Source: Desulfobulbaceae bacterium (GTDB lineage: Bacteria; Desulfobacterota; Desulfobulbia; Desulfobulbales; Desulfocapsaceae). From it: DNA of 43,933 bases. The first letter of the stretch is position 1. Each line of letters starts with the position of its first letter. The stretch lies in the NCBI GenBank assembly GCA_026988015.1, contig JALSMA010000051.1:1-43933 (forward strand), in the 5' to 3' direction. Of this stretch, positions 16,272-25,547 are shown in pieces. The position numbers were made by a program, and so were the translations under genes. The notes under the pieces were generated by a model. That model was not told the DNA's origin. It was given only the letters and a program-made list of their open reading frames with translations, and ran no database searches.

Positions 16272-17792
16272 TCAACCATTACGGCGATACTGCACCGCTT
16301 CGGCTACATGGGACAGTTCAATATTTTCTTTTGTATCCATATCAGCGATGGTTCTGGCAATTTTAAGAATTCGATGGTACCCCCGTGCTGAAAGTCCGAG
16401 TTTCTCAACACTTTTTTCAAGGAGGCGCATGGAAGAGGAGTCAAGCTGACAATATTTTTCTATATCTCCAGGTCCCATCTGCGCATTGCAATGGATTTTC
16501 AAACTCCCGGAGTATCTGGACTGCTGTATGGCTCTTGTCGCATCCACCCTCTTTTTTATTTGAGCAGAGGATTCGCCCCGTCGTTCCTCATTGATTTCCT
16601 TGAACGGAACAGCACCAACCTCGAGATGGAGATCAATTCGATCAAGCAGCGGCCCGGAAATTTTGGCGGCATAACGCTGGATCTGTTGCGGGCTACAGGT
16701 GCATTCGCGCAATTTATCGGAATAATAGCCACAAGGACATGGATTAGATGCTACAATAAGAAGGAACCGGGCTGGAAACTGCAAAGTCTGTAGAGCCCTT
16801 GCGATGGAGACGTCTCCAGCCTCTAGGGGCTGACGCAAAACCTCGAGCACATGCTTCTTGAACTCCGGGAGTTCATCAAGAAATAGAACCCCATTATGGG
16901 CAAGGGAGACCTCCCCTGGCCGTGGAACCTGTCCCCCTCCAATAAGTCCTGCATCTGAAATCGTATGATGGGGTGCCCGAAAGGGACGAACAGAAATTAA
17001 TGGTTCCTCAGGACTGAGTTTTCCCACGATAGAATAAATTTTCGTTGTTTCCAGGGCCTCTTCAAAACTCATCTGGGGCAAAATAGTTGGCAATCTTCTG
17101 GCAAGCATGGTCTTGCCGGAACCAGGCGGGCCTTTTAAGGCAACATTATGTCCTCCTGATGCCGCAATCTCAAAGGCACGTTTCACATGCTCCTGCCCCT
17201 TTACCTCCTGAAAGTCATCCTTGTACCTGGAACAACTGACAAGCAGATCATCCTGATCAAACTGTAGAGGTTCTATCTTTCGCTTACCAGCAAGAAATTC
17301 AACAGCCTGAAAGAGTGTTGCCACCGCAATAACATCAATGCCTTTAACCACAGCTGCTTCCAGTTTATTGGCCTCAGGTACCAATATTCCCTTTAAGCCA
17401 CTGTCCCGCGCACAAAGAGCCACTGGCAAAACACCTGGCACAGAACGGACTGCACCATCAAGGGACAATTCTCCAAGAATCGCATACTGCTCCAGAAGCT
17501 CCGAAGTAAACAGTTCTGTGGCAGCAAGTATCCCAATAGCCATGGGTAGATCAAAGCCGGCACCACCTTTTTTGACATCAGCCGGAGCCAGATTAACGGT
17601 TATACGCTTGGGTGGAAAATCATAACCACAGTTTTTAACTGCAGCCCTTACCCTTTCCTTACTTTCTTTAACTGATCCATCAGGCAGCCCAACAGTGGTA
17701 AAAACAGGTAAGCCGAGGGCAAGATCTACTTCCACAACTACAGGTAAGCCATTCACTCCCTGTACGGTACCACTGTGTACTTTAGCCAGCAT
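16272..17792 (-). CDS. comM: ComM/YifB family Mg-chelatase-like AAA+ ATPase
   Basis: A 506-residue protein with the ComM domain order. First is an N-terminal Lon/S5-like part (residues 10-165, with GLPVFTTVGLPDGSVKESKERVRAA). Then comes the AAA+ Mg-chelatase module (Walker A GPPGSGKTML, 221-230; SLAHNGVLFLDELPEF as Walker B), including the NPCPCGYY Cys motif. Last is the C-terminal Mg_chelatase_C part ending in ARTIADMDTKENIELSHVAEAVQYR. ComM is a hexameric helicase that extends branch migration during natural transformation and recombination. The start MLAKVHSGTVQGV is the normal one. Confidence 0.93.
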   Translation of the reverse strand: MLAKVHSGTVQGVNGLPVVVEVDLALGLPVFTTVGLPDGSVKESKERVRAAVKNCGYDFPPKRITVNLAPADVKKGGAGFDLPMAIGILAATELFTSELLEQYAILGELSLDGAVRSVPGVLPVALCARDSGLKGILVPEANKLEAAVVKGIDVIAVATLFQAVEFLAGKRKIEPLQFDQDDLLVSCSRYKDDFQEVKGQEHVKRAFEIAASGGHNVALKGPPGSGKTMLARRLPTILPQMSFEEALETTKIYSIVGKLSPEEPLISVRPFRAPHHTISDAGLIGGGQVPRPGEVSLAHNGVLFLDELPEFKKHVLEVLRQPLEAGDVSIARALQTLQFPARFLLIVASNPCPCGYYSDKLRECTCSPQQIQRYAAKISGPLLDRIDLHLEVGAVPFKEINEERRGESSAQIKKRVDATRAIQQSRYSGSLKIHCNAQMGPGDIEKYCQLDSSSMRLLEKSVEKLGLSARGYHRILKIARTIADMDTKENIELSHVAEAVQYRRNG

Positions 17793-17813
17793 ACGTTAGT
17801 CTATCCTTTTCTA

Positions 17814-18590
17814 TTAAAATGAGTTAGACCGGTAAAATGCTTGCAGAGGCTGAGTATACGGACCATTCTTACATTCGTAGATATAGAGTGGTGGCAGAAC
17901 TTCCATCCCGGCCCCGCCGTTCTTAACCGCCTCCAACAAAAACACCTTTGCCGCCATTGATTCGTCAGGATACGAATACACCAGTTGCAGCCTTTTGGGA
18001 ATTAATTGTGAATTAGCTGCACGGCCGAGCAAAATTCCAAGCGATTCTGCCGGATATATCAAGTACACCTTCCCCCTGTTTTTAACGCTCACAGCAGCAG
18101 CGATGAGTACATCATCGAGATCACATGCCACTTGGTGTCTGGCAATTTCAGATTCCCTATCCGATGATCGCCTCCCGCTATCTTCCTGATAAAATGGGGG
18201 ATTACAGACAACAGCGGAACAGGACTCCGGCTCGACATATTTTTTTATCTCACGCAGGTCCCCTTCAACAATACGCATCCGATCATTAAAATGATTTACT
18301 CTACTATTTTTATGGATCAGGCGTACCAGACCTTTCTGAAGTTCCAGGGCAATCAATTCCTTTATGCTTTCAACATGGCGATGAAGAAGAATAAGACCGA
18401 TAACACCACAGCCAGCACCTAGATCAAGCACTCGCTCTGCAGTCCCCAGGCGGACAAAATGGGCAAGAAGAACTGGATCAATCGAGAAACGGTAGCCATG
18501 ACGATGCTGTAAACAATACAGTTGACCATCAAAGAGCGTATCTTCAGTTATTTCCGTATCAGTCAAGCCTATCGACTTCCTCACCGGCAA
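17814..18590 (-). CDS. TrmN6-type tRNA1(Val) (adenine-37-N6)-methyltransferase
   Basis: A 258-residue class I SAM methyltransferase. Motif I is VLDLGAGCGVIGL (54-66), motif II LIALELQ, and the catalytic NPPFY sits at 130-134, the adenine-N6 signature. The opening block LYCLQHRHGYRFSIDPVLLAHF is specific for the TrmN6/YfiC group that modifies A37 of tRNA1(Val). Its 5' end overlaps the DUF1015 gene by 32 bp, so the first residues may be over-extended. It lies 22 bp from comM on the same strand. Substrate assignment rests on family likeness. Confidence 0.82.
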   Translation of the reverse strand: MPVRKSIGLTDTEITEDTLFDGQLYCLQHRHGYRFSIDPVLLAHFVRLGTAERVLDLGAGCGVIGLILLHRHVESIKELIALELQKGLVRLIHKNSRVNHFNDRMRIVEGDLREIKKYVEPESCSAVVCNPPFYQEDSGRRSSDRESEIARHQVACDLDDVLIAAAVSVKNRGKVYLIYPAESLGILLGRAANSQLIPKRLQLVYSYPDESMAAKVFLLEAVKNGGAGMEVLPPLYIYECKNGPYTQPLQAFYRSNSF

Positions 18591-19938
18591 CCTGCTGGTT
18601 AAAAAGGAGCCCTGTCATGATTTTGGGATAAAAATAGGTGGATTTATGGGGCATAGTCAGTTTTTCGTCAGCAACGTGTTTCACCTGTTTAACCAAGGTC
18701 GGATTCATCACAAACAGGAGTGGTGTAGCCTCATCAGCTGCATTACATTTTTTCACAGCTTCATCCATTGCCTCATCCGGATCACTGTAATAGTGTATCA
18801 AATTTTCATCTTCACAGCGATGATGGTCAAGTTCCAGAGCACCTTTTATAATAACATCGGACAAAACAACAACATCGAGTTCTTGAAGCTGGATTGGTTT
18901 TTCATTCAGCAGCTGGTAGGCATCTTTTTTGGTAAAGAGCAAAAAGCAACGATCTTCCCCGGGGTGATACACCCCGAAGGTAGTAACAGAATTTTCCGAA
19001 TCCTTATGTTCTTCTTCATCCATACGTGACAACACCTCACACAGCAAAATCTCCCTGGAACCGTTCTTGATCTCTTCTATATCAAAATAATCTGACAAAC
19101 GATTTTTGAGAGTATCCATTGACAGACGGCCTGGCCAGTGGAGAAGACGGTGAGTGGGGAGAACGGACAAACCGGGATCTTCCATGGCACAGAGATACAT
19201 CATAATATGGTTTGCGGGATCTTTATCTGCAAACTCACTGTTTCGCTCTTTCTCAAGTCTTCTGTAAGCAAGGGCAGTAGAATATCTGTGGTGACCGTCG
19301 GCAATATAGAGCGCCTTGTTCATAAAAAATTCTTGAACCTTCATAATAACTGCACCATTACACATCCGATACAGAGAATGGATACAACCATCACTGTCAG
19401 TGATACAGGCCATGGGTTCTTCATCTTTTGCCTCATCGAGCAGAGTCATCACCTCACTGTTTTTATCACTATAGAGAGAGAAAATCTGGCTGAACTGAGC
19501 CTTTGTAGTATCAAGGAGTCGCAACCGGTCACTGATCACAGAATCAAAAGTCTCTTCGTGAGGCTTGACCACCCCTTCCCCAAACTCAGAGAGTCCAACA
19601 AGTGCCACTACACCTTTTCGAGTGAGCATTCTCCCTGAAGGATGCTTATATTGAACTGTGTATACATACAGAGCAGCCTGTCCGTCCCGTTGCAGCACAT
19701 CCTGACTCAGCCATTGCTTGAACAGATCAGCAACATCCTGATAACGGATGTCTGCACCATCGACTCCACCAGGGTTTTTGGTGATATCAAGACGGATCAT
19801 AGAGTAGGTATTTTTGGCCACATAAGAGGCTACTGCATTTTCGTTGATCACGTCATAGGGCGGAGTTACCACATCATCGAGACTGCCCACTTTATCAATA
19901 TTAAAAGATATGCCCCTGAAGGGTGCTATAAAGGCCAT
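18559..19938 (-). CDS. DUF1015 family protein
   Basis: A protein of about 459 residues of the DUF1015 family, widespread in anaerobes and of unknown biochemical role. Hallmarks are the start IAPFRGISFNIDKVGSLDDVVTPPYDVI, the middle IADGHHRYSTALAYR (His-His-Arg-Tyr core), and MYLCAMEDPGLSVLPTHRLLHW. I choose the ATG at 19938 (AGGAG nine bases upstream) over the TTG at 19947. Members often lie near serine/phosphoglycerate genes; none are here. Confidence 0.88.
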   Translation of the reverse strand: MAFIAPFRGISFNIDKVGSLDDVVTPPYDVINENAVASYVAKNTYSMIRLDITKNPGGVDGADIRYQDVADLFKQWLSQDVLQRDGQAALYVYTVQYKHPSGRMLTRKGVVALVGLSEFGEGVVKPHEETFDSVISDRLRLLDTTKAQFSQIFSLYSDKNSEVMTLLDEAKDEEPMACITDSDGCIHSLYRMCNGAVIMKVQEFFMNKALYIADGHHRYSTALAYRRLEKERNSEFADKDPANHIMMYLCAMEDPGLSVLPTHRLLHWPGRLSMDTLKNRLSDYFDIEEIKNGSREILLCEVLSRMDEEEHKDSENSVTTFGVYHPGEDRCFLLFTKKDAYQLLNEKPIQLQELDVVVLSDVIIKGALELDHHRCEDENLIHYYSDPDEAMDEAVKKCNAADEATPLLFVMNPTLVKQVKHVADEKLTMPHKSTYFYPKIMTGLLFNQQVAGEEVDRLD

Positions 19939-20120
19939 GCGTGACAACTCCTTTTTTGCTAGAATGAAATAATTATGAATATCAAAAATTGTGATTTAGT
20001 AGTATAGCACTTATTTGGAAAAAATTTTAAACAGTAACATCTATCACAATAAACTTTCAAGACTTGTGACTGTTTTTCTCATCAACAATGAAACGAAAAA
20101 CAGCTGAGGAGGATACTTTT

Positions 20121-20501
20121 ATGTACGATATCTTTATCAATACCCATTTTGCAGGAGCTCACCACCTTCGCGACTATCCGGGTGACTGCGAGAAACCTCA
20201 CGGCCACAACTGGCGTATTAAAGTAACCGTCAGGGCGACCGCAGTTGATCAACTAGGGATGGGGATTGATTTTAAAATACTAAAAAAAATTGTTAATGCT
20301 GCCGTTGATCAACTTGACCACCGTGACCTCAACGAGCATCCGGCATTTCAAGATCGCAACCCATCATCGGAACACATTGCCGCATTTCTCTATGATACCC
20401 TGAAGCCCGACCTTCAACATGACAGATACAGCCTCCACGGTGTTGAAGTGTGGGAAACAGAAACCTCAGGACTCATCTATTACGGATCTGATGCACAGTA
20501 A
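20121..20501 (+). CDS. queD: 6-carboxytetrahydropterin synthase QueD
   Basis: A 126-residue enzyme of queuosine/7-deazaguanine synthesis that turns dihydroneopterin triphosphate into 6-carboxytetrahydropterin. Zinc ligands are visible as H14 (GAHHL), H27 and H29 (PHGHNW), with catalytic C23 between them. LDHRDLNEH and the ETETSGLIYY end match the family. The ATG at 20121 is preferred because GAGGAGGA lies just ahead; the upstream ATG at 20088 would add 11 non-conserved residues. Followed by queE with an 11-bp overlap. queC and queF are not in the window. Confidence 0.92.
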   Translation: MYDIFINTHFAGAHHLRDYPGDCEKPHGHNWRIKVTVRATAVDQLGMGIDFKILKKIVNAAVDQLDHRDLNEHPAFQDRNPSSEHIAAFLYDTLKPDLQHDRYSLHGVEVWETETSGLIYYGSDAQ

Positions 20502-21159
20502 TTTCAACATTTCTGAAATCTTCTACTCGATCCAGGGGGAATCCAGTTATGCTGGAGGCCCTTGTGTCTTCATACGACTGAGTGGCTGTAATTTACGCTG
20601 TAACTATTGTGATGCCAACTACACCTGGGATGAGGGAGAGAACAAAAGCCTCCAATCTATTCTTCATGCTGTAGAGGCTTACCCCAGCTCACTTGTCGAA
20701 CTGACAGGTGGAGAGCCCCTTTTGCACAAAGACTGTGTTCAGCTCATCCGGAAACTCATCGCTGCAGGTAAAACTGTCCTTGTTGAAACAAACGGCTCCA
20801 TTGCCATAAATAAGATTCCTTACCAGGCAGTGACCATTGTCGATGTGAAATGTCCCGACAGCGGTTCAGCTCAGAGTTTTCATCCTGACAACATCGAGCA
20901 TGTCAAACAACGTCTTGCAAAATCTCCAGGATCCTGTGAGATGAAATTTGTACTCTCGTCAAAAAACGACTACCAATGGGCTAAAGAGTTTTGTGGGGAG
21001 CACTCTCTAACCGGGAAAATGCCTATACATTTCTCCCCTGTCCATGACAGAGTATCCCCACGCAATCTTGCAGAGTGGCTCATGAAAGATGGGCTGAATG
21101 TCAGTTTACAACTGCAACTGCACACCATTCTCTGGCCGGGTATCAGTCGTGGTATCTAG
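20491..21159 (+). CDS. queE: 7-carboxy-7-deazaguanine synthase QueE (radical SAM)
   Basis: A 222-residue radical SAM enzyme that converts carboxytetrahydropterin to 7-carboxy-7-deazaguanine. The cluster motif CNLRCNYC (C33, C37, C40) is preceded by the substrate motif EIFYSIQGESSYAG, and ELTGGEPLLH supplies the GGE SAM-binding motif. The start at 20491 sits inside the end of queD; a longer frame from 20419 lies over queD and is not needed. Acts directly after QueD in the queuosine pathway. Confidence 0.92.
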   Translation: MHSNFNISEIFYSIQGESSYAGGPCVFIRLSGCNLRCNYCDANYTWDEGENKSLQSILHAVEAYPSSLVELTGGEPLLHKDCVQLIRKLIAAGKTVLVETNGSIAINKIPYQAVTIVDVKCPDSGSAQSFHPDNIEHVKQRLAKSPGSCEMKFVLSSKNDYQWAKEFCGEHSLTGKMPIHFSPVHDRVSPRNLAEWLMKDGLNVSLQLQLHTILWPGISRGI

Positions 21160-21177
21160 ATATGTTTTATTTACCTA

Positions 21178-21300
21178 CCTGAATTCATGAGCGTTCGATG
21201 GGAAACGAGTGTTTTTTTCTAACATACCTGATTGCTATATTAACTATTGAATTTCAGTATATTACCAAGAAACAATCACTACGTCCTCAAATATTCAGGC
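21178..21300. repeat. MITE-like intergenic repeat, copy 1
   Basis: About 123 bp, starting CCTGAATTCATGAGCG and ending ATATTCAGG, with imperfect terminal inverted repeats. The inner block TTCTAACATACCTGATTGC...GAATTTCAGTATATTACCAAG matches the copies at 23240 and 36075. It lies between queE and the molybdopterin-binding gene. Confidence 0.6.
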
Positions 21301-21331
21301 ACTTATTCAGATTAAGGAATACCATAGAGCA

Positions 21332-22357
21332 ATGAAGAAAACAGTATCGGTTGACAAAGCCGTAGGAATGGTTCTGCCCCACGATGTAACTGAAATTGTG
21401 AAAGATGAGTTCAAGGGGAGGGCCTTTAAAAAAGGCCATATTATCCAGCCAGAAGACGTTGAGCATCTGAAACGCCTTGGGAAAGAGCATATTTATGTGC
21501 TGAAACTCGGTCCTGGTGAAATCCATGAAAATGAAGCTGCTAAAATTCTGGCAACGGCGCTGGCTGGTCCCGGATCCCGTTTATCATCAGAACCAGTTGA
21601 AGGGAAGATTTCCATACATGCTGCTTTTGATGGCCTCCTCAAGATTGACAAAGAAGCCTTATACCACTTTAATCTCCTCGGTGTTGTAATGTGTTCCACA
21701 CTGCAGAACAACACTCCCGTAAAAAAGGGTGACACCATTGCAGCAACCAGGCTCATTCCACTTGTTTCTGGACGCGACATTGTTGAACAAGCGGCAGACA
21801 TTGCCAGGACTGCAATCCCTGTAATTATGGTAAAAGCATTACGCAAAGCAAAGGCAGGTCTTATCATTACCGGAAATGAGGTCTTTCATGGTAGAATTAA
21901 AGATAAATTTGAGAATGTACTTCGTGAGAAACTCGCTGTAATAGGTTCTACAGTAATTTCTGTAAAATTTGCCCCCGACGATGTAAGCACTATTGCTGAA
22001 GCAATCAAGGAGGCCTTGAAAGGTGGGGCTGATCTAATAATAACCTCAGGTGGTATGTCCGTTGATCCAGACGATGTGACCCGCATGGGAATTGAAAAGG
22101 CTGGCGCAATTGACTGTTTTTATGGAACGCCTGTACTTCCTGGAGCAATGTTTCTCAGTGGCCGTATAGGGGCAGTTCCGGTACTTGGTTTGCCTGCCTG
22201 TGGAATGTTCCATAATATCACTGTATTTGATCTAATTTTACCTCGGATTTTAACAGGCGAAACAATAGGACGAGAAGAATTCGCCCAAATGGGCCACGGC
22301 GGACTCTGCCGCAACTGCAAACGATGCCAATACCCGGTGTGTAACTTTGGAAAATAA
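21332..22357 (+). CDS. MoeA/MogA-like molybdopterin-binding protein
   Basis: A 341-residue protein with the MoCF_biosynth fold. The N-terminal part resembles the MoeA-like start (VDKAVGMVLPHDVTEIVKDEFKGRAFKKGH). The core has GLIITGNEVFHGRIKD (185-200), GADLIITSGGMSVDPDDVTR, and VLPGAMFLSGRIGAVPVLGLPACGMFH. The tail ends with C-x2-C-x2-C-x4-C (LCRNCKRCQYPVC), which may bind a metal or cluster. It is shorter than true MoeA and lacks the C-terminal MoeA domain IV. Likely role: molybdenum cofactor handling or a sensor-like cofactor-binding protein. Confidence 0.82.
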   Translation: MKKTVSVDKAVGMVLPHDVTEIVKDEFKGRAFKKGHIIQPEDVEHLKRLGKEHIYVLKLGPGEIHENEAAKILATALAGPGSRLSSEPVEGKISIHAAFDGLLKIDKEALYHFNLLGVVMCSTLQNNTPVKKGDTIAATRLIPLVSGRDIVEQAADIARTAIPVIMVKALRKAKAGLIITGNEVFHGRIKDKFENVLREKLAVIGSTVISVKFAPDDVSTIAEAIKEALKGGADLIITSGGMSVDPDDVTRMGIEKAGAIDCFYGTPVLPGAMFLSGRIGAVPVLGLPACGMFHNITVFDLILPRILTGETIGREEFAQMGHGGLCRNCKRCQYPVCNFGK

Positions 22358-23252
22358 CAACAAACAACAAAATCAGGAACAGGTCCACTGCAACCTCACC
22401 GTTGAGGCACCTGTAATTGCCAGCCAACTCCTCACGGATGCCAGTGGATTACCAAAAGAACGAATCAAGCACGCCATGGTCAAGGGAGCAGTGTGGCTGA
22501 AACGCCCTGGGAAAAAGGAGAGGCGTTTGCGAAAGGCAAAGTTCAAACTCCTTCCAGGTGATTTCATCCAACTCTTCTATGATCCGACGGTCCTTGCCCA
22601 AACCCCGCCAGAGCCAAAGATTATTGCTGGTCACAAAGACTACAGTGTATGGTTCAAGCCACCCTGGCTCCTCAGCCAGGGTACACGCTATGGAGATCAC
22701 TGTTCCCTGTTGCGTATTGCCGAAAAAAGTGACCATAATATTGATTTCAAACTGATCCACAGGCTAGACCGTGAAGCGTCAGGACTGATGCTGCTGGCAC
22801 ACAATCGTAACGCCGCAATGCTCCTCTCAGAGCTCTTCCAGAAAGATAGAATTGAAAAAAGATATTTTGCGGAGGTTAACGGCTGCCCGGAAATCCCTGC
22901 AAAGGGACTGATGCTTGAAAGTCCACTAGATGGCAAACCAGCCCGCACTGAAGTTCTTGCTGTATTCCCGGGGAAAGCCACTGGAAACAGTGTCCTGGAT
23001 ATCTGGTTGCACAGCGGAAGACTGCACCAGATCAGAAAACATCTTGCTGATTCTGGCTACCCTATCATCGGTGATTGCAGGTATGGGGACCAACAGCGGG
23101 GATACCACGAGTTGCACCTCTGTGCCTGGAAAATACGTTTCCGCTCCCCTCTCACAAAAGAGATGGTTTCTTATCAGGTTCCACGAGAAATGAGGCCTGC
23201 CTTTGCTGCAGAAATCAATCCCGACAACCAAGACGATGCCCTGAATCAGTGA
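22347..23252 (+). CDS. RluA-family pseudouridine synthase
   Basis: A 301-residue rRNA/tRNA pseudouridine synthase. An S4-like RNA-binding segment is at residues 20-80. The catalytic block is KLIHRLDREASGLMLLAHN with the nucleophile Asp141. IWLHSGRLHQIRKHLADSGYPIIGDCRYG is the second RluA signature. The best start is a TTG at 22347, which overlaps the previous stop by 11 bp. The final codons (Leu-Asn-Gln-stop) lie inside the left end of a MITE-like repeat, so the repeat supplies the C-terminus. The target uridine cannot be told from sequence. Confidence 0.88.
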   Translation: MENNNKQQNQEQVHCNLTVEAPVIASQLLTDASGLPKERIKHAMVKGAVWLKRPGKKERRLRKAKFKLLPGDFIQLFYDPTVLAQTPPEPKIIAGHKDYSVWFKPPWLLSQGTRYGDHCSLLRIAEKSDHNIDFKLIHRLDREASGLMLLAHNRNAAMLLSELFQKDRIEKRYFAEVNGCPEIPAKGLMLESPLDGKPARTEVLAVFPGKATGNSVLDIWLHSGRLHQIRKHLADSGYPIIGDCRYGDQQRGYHELHLCAWKIRFRSPLTKEMVSYQVPREMRPAFAAEINPDNQDDALNQ

Positions 23253-23360
23253 GCGTTCTACAGTAATGCAGGCTATTTTTCAAACATGCCTTATTTCATT
23301 TTTTACAATTGAATTTCAGTATGTTACCAAACAACACACCACCAAGTCGTCACGCGCTGT
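23240..23360. repeat. MITE-like intergenic repeat, copy 2
   Basis: Begins CCTGAATCAGTGAGCGTTC at 23240, inside the last codons of the pseudouridine synthase gene, and carries the shared inner block TTCAAACATGCC...GAATTTCAGTATGTTACCAA. The right end is degenerate and stops just short of the lpxB stop codon. It fills the convergent gap between two genes. Confidence 0.55.
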
Positions 23361-23368
23361 TAGGGGAA

Positions 23369-24529
23369 TCAGTCAATCAGGCTCAAGGCAAGAGACGCTG
23401 CTTTTTCAGAAGCACCAGCAACACCCATTCTATTACGAACCAACTCAAGGCTTTGAAGCATTTTCTTACGCCTACCTTTGTCAAAGAGAATGGCGTTGAG
23501 CTCCTCCCCAATTCGTTCCGGTGTGACCTCTTCCTGAAGCAACTCTGGGACGACTTCTCTTTCAGCAATAAGATTTACCAGTGAAAAATACTTCAGATCC
23601 TTGTTCACAAGTATTCTTCCAATCCTGTAAGTGACATTTGACACTTTGTAGATGACCACCATAGGTGTGTTGAGAAGAGCAAGTTCAAGGGTCACTGTGC
23701 CAGAAACAACCACAGCGGCATCACAAACTGCCATCATATCATGACGATTCTCTTTTAGAATTCGAATATCGAGATCTACACCAAAATCATCCAGACCGTG
23801 ACTACGTATTTCCCCTTCGGAAACAGTGGATGCAAGTGGAATGAGAAAAACTAGTTGTTTTTCATGTTGCTTTCTCCCCATTTGTAACCTTCTAGCAGTC
23901 TGCAGTAAAATCGGGAGAAGAGTTGAAATTTCCTTTGCTCTGCTGCCAGGGAGCAGACCAACACAGATACTTTGAGGATCTATATCGTAACTTGCACAGA
24001 AATCATCTCGCCCCATGGTACTTCTCACTGAATCGAGCAGCGGATGCCCGACATATTCAGCAGCAATGCCATGATTCCTGAAAAATGCCTCCTCAAATGG
24101 GAGAATCACCCCAATTCTATCAACTCGGGCAGCAATGGTTTTTACCCTGCCGGTTCGCCAAGCCCACACCTGAGGACTTATATAGTACAACACAGGAATT
24201 CCGAGTTTTTTGGCATATTTGGCCAGCATAAGGTTAAAATCTGGGAAATCAATGAGAATAAGAAGAGCAGGACGATCTTCACACATTGCCTTACGTATAA
24301 CTTTTCTTGCAGCCAAAATATCAGGCAGGTGTGAAAAAACCTCTGCCAATCCAACCACAGCAATTTTTTTTGAGTCAAACAGCAGGTTTACTCCAACTGC
24401 CAGCAACTCCTTACCGCCCATCCCAGAAAAAAGGAGATCCGGTTTCCTGGCAAGCATGGCACTTACCAGCCGTGAGCCATGCAGGTCACCGGAGGCTTCT
24501 CCAGCAAGGATCATTACCTTGTTATTCAT
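23369..24529 (-). CDS. lpxB: Lipid-A-disaccharide synthase LpxB
   Basis: A 386-residue GT19 glycosyltransferase that joins UDP-2,3-diacylglucosamine and lipid X at the inner membrane. The start MNNKVMILAGEASGDLHGSRLV and FSGMGG are diagnostic, as are YISPQVWAWRTGRVKTIA, VGHPLLDSV, LLPGSRAKEI and VSGTVTLELALLNTPMVVIYKVS. Its start overlaps the stop of the oxidoreductase gene, so the two are co-translated. Length is normal. Confidence 0.95.
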   Translation of the reverse strand: MNNKVMILAGEASGDLHGSRLVSAMLARKPDLLFSGMGGKELLAVGVNLLFDSKKIAVVGLAEVFSHLPDILAARKVIRKAMCEDRPALLILIDFPDFNLMLAKYAKKLGIPVLYYISPQVWAWRTGRVKTIAARVDRIGVILPFEEAFFRNHGIAAEYVGHPLLDSVRSTMGRDDFCASYDIDPQSICVGLLPGSRAKEISTLLPILLQTARRLQMGRKQHEKQLVFLIPLASTVSEGEIRSHGLDDFGVDLDIRILKENRHDMMAVCDAAVVVSGTVTLELALLNTPMVVIYKVSNVTYRIGRILVNKDLKYFSLVNLIAEREVVPELLQEEVTPERIGEELNAILFDKGRRKKMLQSLELVRNRMGVAGASEKAASLALSLID

Positions 24530-25500
24530 CAGTTTCCTGACATATCTTCAGCATAGACACCTAATTTCTGATGATCTTTGATCTGCTTAATCACCTGCAG
24601 AGCAACATCAAGGGCACGACGCCCCTCATAGCCGGAAACAAGGGGAGTTGTTCTGTGACGAACATTTTCTATAAAATGCAGAATTTCCGAGTTTAGTGCA
24701 TCACCTTCAGGAAACGAGTGGACTACCACATCCTGCTTTGGCATGCCGTTTTCCTTAAACTGCCCCTTCTTCAAATGCATTGTCATTATTTTTCGATTGG
24801 CAAAATCGACATTAATAAAGGAACCCGGCTGAAAAATACGCATGCGCCGGGTACTACTCTTTGATATTCGAGATACGGTAACATTAGCAGTGGCCCCGTT
24901 TTCAAAGATAAGCCGGGCATTGGCAATATCTGTAAAGTCTGTCACAACAGGTGCACCAACCGTATGGATGGTTTCCAAGGGGGATTTTATGATATTAAGT
25001 ATGATATCAATGTCATGGATCATCAGATCAAGGACCACGTCGACATCCAGCGCACGATTTTTGAACGTTGAAATCCGCTGGGACTCAATAAAAACAGGAA
25101 CGGTGAGGGACGGGAGCATGGCTTCAACGGCCGGATTAAACCTCTCAAGATGCCCCACCTGAAGAACCAGGTCTTTTTCAGCTGCCCTTTTTATAATATC
25201 ATCAGCTTCAGCAACAGTGGTTGTTATGGGTTTTTCCATAAGCATATCCACACCAGCCTCGATACAATCAAGGGCGACAGCATGATGGTAGCTAGTGGGA
25301 ACAACGACGGAAACAGCATCAACCTCCTTCAATAATTCCCTGTAGTCAATAAAAGCACGGCAATCATTTTCTTTTGCTATGTTTTCAGCGGCAACAGGAT
25401 CAATATCGGCAACACCGACAAGTTCCACATCTTTCATGTCCCTGTATTTCTGAGCATGATACCTGCCCAGATACCCAACCCCGATAACGCCTGCTTTCAT
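24529..25500 (-). CDS. Gfo/Idh/MocA-family NAD(P)-dependent oxidoreductase
   Basis: About 323 residues. The N-terminal Rossmann fold is KAGVIGVGYLGRYHAQKY, followed by ELVGVADIDP and the conserved VDMLMEKPITTT with the EKP motif. The C-terminal half has the family beta-sheet domain (VLDLMIHDIDIILN). I choose the ATG at 25500 (AAGGAAG upstream) over 25551. In many delta-proteobacteria a gene of this family sits just before lpxB. One speculative role is oxidation of a UDP-amino sugar for lipid A (GnnA-like), but no aminotransferase partner is present here. Confidence 0.88.
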   Translation of the reverse strand: MKAGVIGVGYLGRYHAQKYRDMKDVELVGVADIDPVAAENIAKENDCRAFIDYRELLKEVDAVSVVVPTSYHHAVALDCIEAGVDMLMEKPITTTVAEADDIIKRAAEKDLVLQVGHLERFNPAVEAMLPSLTVPVFIESQRISTFKNRALDVDVVLDLMIHDIDIILNIIKSPLETIHTVGAPVVTDFTDIANARLIFENGATANVTVSRISKSSTRRMRIFQPGSFINVDFANRKIMTMHLKKGQFKENGMPKQDVVVHSFPEGDALNSEILHFIENVRHRTTPLVSGYEGRRALDVALQVIKQIKDHQKLGVYAEDMSGN

Positions 25501-25547
25501 ATTATTCTTCCTTTTACCTGGTCTTATCAGGTTATCAATACATTCTG

